DNA from: a bacterium UBP9_UBA1432 | GTDB taxonomy: Bacteria; Vulcanimicrobiota; Xenobia; Xenobiales; Xenobiaceae | DNA length: 29,643 bases | Direction: 5' to 3' | Assembly: GCA_002329445.1 (NCBI GenBank) | Contig: DCTU01000248.1 | Span: forward strand, 1-29,643 | Shown here: one piece after another, positions 26,089-29,643 of the stretch | How the letters are laid out: every line of letters begins with the position of its first letter | Position numbering within the stretch: the first letter of the stretch is position 1 | Translations under genes and position numbers: made by a program | Notes under the pieces: model-generated | Seen by the model: only the letters and a program-made list of their open reading frames with translations | Told to the model about the DNA's origin: nothing | Databases searched by the model: none

Positions 26089-26955
26089 TCAGCCCTCCAG
26101 CTCGCGCACCATCATCTCGCGGAATCCCTGGTGCAGAGAGCGGACGTGCGACTGCAGACCGAGGTCCACCAGCAGGGCCCGAGTCGGGGACAGCGAGATC
26201 TCCACCTCCGTCTCGTGACCGATCTGGTAGTCCTTCTGCCCGTCGGCCACCACGAAGGGTCGGGTTCCTCGAGTCAGGTTGCGAATCCGCACCGTGGAGG
26301 TGGTCGGCAGGACCACCGAGCGGATGGCGGAGGAGAAGACGGAGTTGGAGGCCACCAGGGCCAGGGCATCCATCAGGAGGACCGGCCCTCCGGCGCTGAA
26401 GGCGTAGGCGGTCGACCCGGTCTGGGTGGCCAGGATCACGCCATCCCCGCGGACGGTGCCGAAGGCCTCCCCGTCGATCGACAGGTCCAGGTGGAGCGTC
26501 CGGTTGCTTCCCCCCACGAAGAACTCGTTGAGGGCATCGGCCTGCCACACCAGTTCGCCCTCGTGGAAGACCCGACCGCGCAGCATGCTGCGCTGGTCCA
26601 GGGCGCTCTCTCCCTGAACCAGCCGCGTCAGGGCCTGGTCCAGGCCATTCTCGTCCACGGCGCACAGGTAGCCGACCCGACCGTAGTTGATTCCCAGGAC
26701 CGGGATGCCCAGGGGGGCCATCAGGCGGGCAGCGTGCAGCAGGCTGCCGTCGCCTCCGAACGAGAGCAGGGCGTCGGCAGGTTCTCCGTCCAGGATCTGC
26801 TGCAGGTCCAGGACGTCGACTCCTGCGGCCGTCAGGGTCTGGCGGGCATGCTGCATGGCTTCGGCGGTGGACCCGTCGGTGCGCCGGGTGTGCAGGCCGA
26901 AGCTTCGTCGCGAGGGCTTGCCGTCGCCGTGGGTCGAGGAGGGGTGCTCTGACAT
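26089..26955 (-). CDS. nadK: NAD kinase
   Basis: A 288-residue ATP/polyphosphate-dependent NAD kinase, the enzyme making NADP. Seen: SFGGDGSLLHAAR with the GGDG catalytic loop at 67-70 and Asp69, then GINYGRVGYLCAVD, LNEFFVGG in the NE region, and the long signature DGVILATQTGSTAYAFSAGG. ATG 26955 gives the family's normal length and a typical short N-terminus. Upstream in-frame starts (ATG 27018 and beyond) would run through the divergent spacer and add a non-conserved Arg/Pro-rich segment; no strong ribosome site marks any of them, so the exact start is unsure. It is divergent from an NrtR-type regulator and a nicotinamidase, forming an NAD(P) gene group. Confidence 0.92.
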   Translation of the reverse strand: MSEHPSSTHGDGKPSRRSFGLHTRRTDGSTAEAMQHARQTLTAAGVDVLDLQQILDGEPADALLSFGGDGSLLHAARLMAPLGIPVLGINYGRVGYLCAVDENGLDQALTRLVQGESALDQRSMLRGRVFHEGELVWQADALNEFFVGGSNRTLHLDLSIDGEAFGTVRGDGVILATQTGSTAYAFSAGGPVLLMDALALVASNSVFSSAIRSVVLPTTSTVRIRNLTRGTRPFVVADGQKDYQIGHETEVEISLSPTRALLVDLGLQSHVRSLHQGFREMMVRELEG

Positions 26956-27162
26956 GCCGGGCTGCTTCGGTCCCGGTTCGGCGAAGTCCCTCCCGGCAGG
27001 GCCGAAAGCGACGTGCATCGGCCCCTGGAAGGCCCGTACGCAGGCGCCGTCCGAGGAGGGGGCGGGGAGGATCCGGTCGATGGGAACCCGGCATGTCCGG
27101 AGCATGCAGGATTCCGACTCGTTTCGGCGGAACCCGCGGGCGACCTGGGAGGCCTTGATTTG
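26956..27162. promoter_or_regulatory. nadK-nrtR divergent region with an inverted repeat
   Basis: This 207-base gap contains the inverted repeat GCATG-tccggag-CATGC (27091-27107), 56 bases before the nrtR-like ATG. NrtR proteins bind palindromes near NAD genes, often next to their own gene, so this is a candidate operator. I could not match it to a known NrtR consensus. No clear promoter boxes were seen. Confidence 0.35.
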
Positions 27163-27915
27163 ATGGAAGCACCGGTGCGGTTCCCCGAGCGAGTCCGTTC
27201 CTATGACCAGATCTGCGCAGAGGTGGAAGCCGAGAAACGCAAGAGCGAAGCCCACGGGTATGACCCCGGCAGGTTCTTCCGCCCCTCCCTCACCGTGGAC
27301 GTCGTGATCTTCACCGTGCAGGCTCGCGATCTGCGGGTCCTGCTGGTCTCACGAGGGGGCTGGCCGTTCCTGGGGCGCTGGGCCCTTCCCGGGGGGTTCG
27401 TCAAGGAGAACGAGGGGCTGGACGAAGCCGCGCGCCGCGAGCTTTTTGAAGAGACCGGGGTTCGTGACGTCTACCTTGAGCAGTTGCACACCTTCGGGCA
27501 TCCGGGTCGAGATCCCCGGACCCGGGTGGTCACCGTCGCCTACTACGCCCTGGTGGCGGCCGAGAACCTGGCCCCCGTGCCGGGAAGCGATGCCTCTTCG
27601 ACGGATTGGTGGTCGGTGTACCAACTGCCGGAGCTGGCCTTCGATCACGACCTGATCCTGCGCCGTGCCCTCGAGCGACTCCGCGAGCGGATCTGGGACA
27701 GCGCCGTGGCCTCGCAGTTGATGCCCGAGAAGTTCACCTTGACGGACCTGCAATCCACCTATGAGGTGATCCTGGACCGTCCCCTGGACAAGCGGAACTT
27801 TCGCAAGAAGATCCTGAGCCGTGAGGTGGTCGAGAACACCGGAGAGACCTGGATGGAGGGACGCCATCGTCCCGCCAGGCTGTATCGCTTCAGGTCCGAG
27901 TCCTGCCAACCCTAG
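27163..27915 (+). CDS. nrtR: NrtR-type Nudix transcriptional regulator
   Basis: A 250-residue protein with an N-terminal Nudix domain and a C-terminal winged-helix-like domain, the layout of NrtR, a repressor of NAD synthesis genes that senses ADP-ribose. The Nudix box is complete at residues 78-100: GFVKENE, then RRELFEETGV, with Arg92, Glu93, Glu96 and Glu97 all present. GWPFLGRWALPGGFV precedes it as usual. The C-terminus carries LTDLQSTYEVILDRPLDKR and FRKKILSREVV, the family's DNA-binding part. Because the catalytic box is intact it may also hydrolyse ADP-ribose, unlike many regulators with a broken box. GGGAGG precedes ATG 27163. The nicotinamidase starts 12 bases after its stop and nadK is divergent, which supports an NAD role. 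Confidence 0.85.
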   Translation: MEAPVRFPERVRSYDQICAEVEAEKRKSEAHGYDPGRFFRPSLTVDVVIFTVQARDLRVLLVSRGGWPFLGRWALPGGFVKENEGLDEAARRELFEETGVRDVYLEQLHTFGHPGRDPRTRVVTVAYYALVAAENLAPVPGSDASSTDWWSVYQLPELAFDHDLILRRALERLRERIWDSAVASQLMPEKFTLTDLQSTYEVILDRPLDKRNFRKKILSREVVENTGETWMEGRHRPARLYRFRSESCQP

Positions 27916-27927
27916 GAGACCCGACCC

Positions 27928-28662
27928 ATGTCAGATGGACTCTCTGCCTTCGTCGCCGGACGTGTCCCCTTTCTGGAATACCTCGAGGAGCTCCCGTCCA
28001 CCTGGCCGGAATCCTGCTGGTCTGCCTTGCTGGCGGAGTCCGGCGGGCCTCAGGGGGTGGCCGTGTTGGGCGTGGACCTGGTAGAAGGCTTCTGTCGACA
28101 GGGAGCGTTGTCCAGCCCCCGGGTGGGTGACATCGTGGCCCCGGCGGTCCGGATCCTCTCCCAGGCCTACCAGGCGGGTGTCCGCCACTTCCTGTTCCCC
28201 TGCGATCAGCACCCCTCCGACAGTCGCGAGTTCGGCGCCTACCCGCCCCACTGCCTGGCAGGGACCACCGAGGCGGAGCTGGTGGACGAGATTCGTGCTC
28301 TGCCCTTCGCGGCCGGATTCCAGGTGGTCCCCAAGGCTTCGGTGAGTTCTTTTGTCGAGACCGATCTCCAGGAGCGCCTGTTGGCCCTGCCGGAGCTGCG
28401 GACCCTGGTGGTCCTGGGGGACGTGACGGATCTCTGCCTGTACCAACTGGCCTTGACCGCCCGCTTCCTGGCCAACGCCAGGAACCTGCCGTGGCAGGTC
28501 GTGGTTCCTGCCAGCGCGGTGGCCACCTACGACCTGGACGTGCCGACGGCGCGGAGCCTGGGGGTGATGCCTCACGACGGCGACCTGCTCCAGGCGCTCT
28601 TCCTGTACCACCTGCAACTCAATGGCATCCGGGTCGTCCGGGATCTGGTCTCTCCGGGGTAG
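27928..28662 (+). CDS. pncA: Nicotinamidase-like cysteine hydrolase
   Basis: A 244-residue isochorismatase-superfamily hydrolase, most likely a nicotinamidase that deamidates nicotinamide to nicotinic acid for NAD salvage. The catalytic triad is readable: Asp50 in VLGVDLVEGFC, Lys136 in VVPKASVSSF and Cys170 in GDVTDLCLYQ. Metal ligands are plausible at Asp93 and His95 (CDQHP) and His108 (PPHCLAGTTEAEL), which is the nicotinamidase pattern rather than that of isochorismatases. The 40 or so residues before the first strand are longer than in PncA of enteric bacteria. AGGAGA lies 9 bases before ATG 27928. It directly follows nrtR, so it is probably the regulator's co-transcribed target. Confidence 0.82.
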   Translation: MSDGLSAFVAGRVPFLEYLEELPSTWPESCWSALLAESGGPQGVAVLGVDLVEGFCRQGALSSPRVGDIVAPAVRILSQAYQAGVRHFLFPCDQHPSDSREFGAYPPHCLAGTTEAELVDEIRALPFAAGFQVVPKASVSSFVETDLQERLLALPELRTLVVLGDVTDLCLYQLALTARFLANARNLPWQVVVPASAVATYDLDVPTARSLGVMPHDGDLLQALFLYHLQLNGIRVVRDLVSPG

Positions 28663-28676
28663 GGCGTGCGCAGCGG

Positions 28677-29643
28677 TCAGGCCGGAACCCCGCCGATCAG
28701 TTCCAGCAGCTCGGCGGTCTTCTCCTTCAGCAGCGCCTCATCGGCCCGCGTCTCCACGTTCAGGCGGATCAGCGGTTCGGTGTTGGAGGAACGCAGGTTG
28801 AAGCGCCACTTCAAGAACTCCAGGCTGAGCCCGTCGGTGCGGTCCAAGCTCAGAGCCTGGGCCTGGTAGCGCTGCAAGACCCTCTCGCAGAGGCTGGTCG
28901 CGGGTTCCTCGACGCGGCGATTGATCTCTCCGCTGACCGGGAAGCGCTTCATCCGGGCCTCGACCATTTCCGAGAGGGGCCGGCCGGTGGTCCCCATCAA
29001 CTCCATCAGGAAGAGCCATGGCAGGATGCCGCTGTCGCAATAGCCGAACTCGCGGAAGTAGTGGTGGGCGGACATCTCGCCGCCGTACACGGCGTCCTCG
29101 CGTCGCATGTTCTGCTTGATGAAGGCATGGCCGGTCTTGCTCTGGACGGGGATTCCGCCGGCTTGCTGGACGATCTCCAGGGTGTTCCAGGTCAGACGCG
29201 GATCATGCAGGATCCTGGAGCCGGGGAAGCGGCGCAGGAAGCGCTCGGCGAAGAGCCCGACCAGATAGTACCCCTCGATGAAGCGTCCCGACTCGTCGTA
29301 GAAGAAGCAGCGGTCGAAGTCGCCATCCCAGGCCACCCCCAGGTCGGCCCGGTGCTCCACGACGGCCTGGGAGGTCCCCAGGCGCTTTTCCGGCAGGAGC
29401 GGATTGGGAACACCCCGCGGAAAGCTCCCGTCCGGCTCGGCGTCGCGCAGGATCATCTCGATCGGCAGGCGATCGCGAAGTCGCTCCAGCAGGATCCCGG
29501 CTCCACCGTTTCCGGGGTCGCAGAGAACCTTGAGAGGGGGGAGGGCTTCCACCTCCACTCGAGCCAGGGCGAAATCCAGGAAGCGGTCGTGGATCGAGGT
29601 GGGCAGGACCTGCGCCGGGGGGGCCTTGGGCTCGGGCAGGGGC
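28677..29643 (-). CDS. Phosphomannomutase/phosphoglucomutase, N-terminus outside window
   Basis: The 3' part (321 codons seen) of an alpha-D-phosphohexomutase; the gene continues past the right edge of the window. Domain 2 has CDPGNGGAG; domain 2/3 has the metal-binding loop DGDFDR, DPRLTWNT and the sugar-binding GGEMSAHHYFREF. Domain 4 has the phosphate-binding RSSNTEPLIRLNVE near the C-terminus. The active-site phosphoserine loop should lie in the missing part. GEMSAHHYF and the general spelling favour the bacterial PMM/PGM (AlgC/CpsG/ManB) group, making mannose-1-phosphate or glucose-1-phosphate for surface polysaccharides. A GTG at 29558 lies in frame but coding clearly continues upstream (SIHDRFLDFALARVE). 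It is convergent with pncA. Confidence 0.9.
   Translation of the reverse strand, partial: PLPEPKAPPAQVLPTSIHDRFLDFALARVEVEALPPLKVLCDPGNGGAGILLERLRDRLPIEMILRDAEPDGSFPRGVPNPLLPEKRLGTSQAVVEHRADLGVAWDGDFDRCFFYDESGRFIEGYYLVGLFAERFLRRFPGSRILHDPRLTWNTLEIVQQAGGIPVQSKTGHAFIKQNMRREDAVYGGEMSAHHYFREFGYCDSGILPWLFLMELMGTTGRPLSEMVEARMKRFPVSGEINRRVEEPATSLCERVLQRYQAQALSLDRTDGLSLEFLKWRFNLRSSNTEPLIRLNVETRADEALLKEKTAELLELIGGVPA

Noticed and set aside
26956..27255. N-terminal extension of NAD kinase by up to 100 residues
   Set aside because: It would cross the divergent promoter region and overlap nrtR, with no conserved content. The family normally starts shortly before the SFG-type segment.

Overview
The window is G+C-rich (about two-thirds by eye), densely packed bacterial DNA. 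Most genes overlap by 1-11 bases or sit within about 60 bases, and many have clear GGAGG-type ribosome binding sites. Undecaprenyl-diphosphatase, glutamate racemase, a CACHE-type hybrid histidine kinase, soluble receiver-Ser/Thr kinase fusions and a very large membrane-anchored beta-propeller protein point to a free-living, signalling-rich bacterium. Acidobacteriota, a deltaproteobacterial lineage or a candidate phylum would all fit; the sequence alone does not settle it. No rRNA, tRNA, CRISPR array or intact insertion sequence was seen.

Layout. (1) 1-1547: accessory-looking DNA with possible decayed coding sequence, a HicAB-type toxin-antitoxin pair (345-970) with a good promoter and palindromes, then 577 bases without a convincing gene but with a strong UUCG stem-loop. 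(2) 1548-3694, plus: a receiver-Ser/Thr kinase fusion translationally coupled to a PflX-like (COG1313) radical SAM protein. (3) 20389-3663, minus: a compact seven-gene cluster of about 16.7 kb. Its order is hybrid sensor histidine kinase, unknown 553-aa protein, RavA-like MoxR AAA+ ATPase, unknown 538-aa protein, unknown 702-aa coiled-coil protein, 62-aa helical protein, and a 2472-aa protein with five predicted membrane helices and about 1950 residues of beta-propeller-like repeats. (4) 20443-26074, plus: a second receiver-Ser/Thr kinase divergent from the cluster, a geranylgeranyl-reductase-family flavoprotein, a COG4100 PLP enzyme, murI and uppP. (5) 26089-28662: an NAD group, with nadK divergent from an NrtR-type Nudix regulator and a nicotinamidase. 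(6) 28677-end, minus: a phosphomannomutase/phosphoglucomutase cut by the window edge.

The most interesting part is region 3. A MoxR ATPase next to a giant propeller and several lineage-specific proteins resembles the MoxR-vWA-beta-propeller (bpX) ternary systems predicted by comparative genomics. Here I find no vWA protein with a readable metal-binding motif. The first gene is instead a transmembrane histidine kinase whose own receiver has Glu at the phospho-acceptor position, and an intact receiver-Ser/Thr kinase is transcribed divergently 53 bases away. A reasonable working model, not proven, is an envelope-sensing device: the histidine kinase signals to the receiver-kinase, while the MoxR ATPase remodels a complex built on the propeller protein and the 553-, 538- and 702-aa partners.
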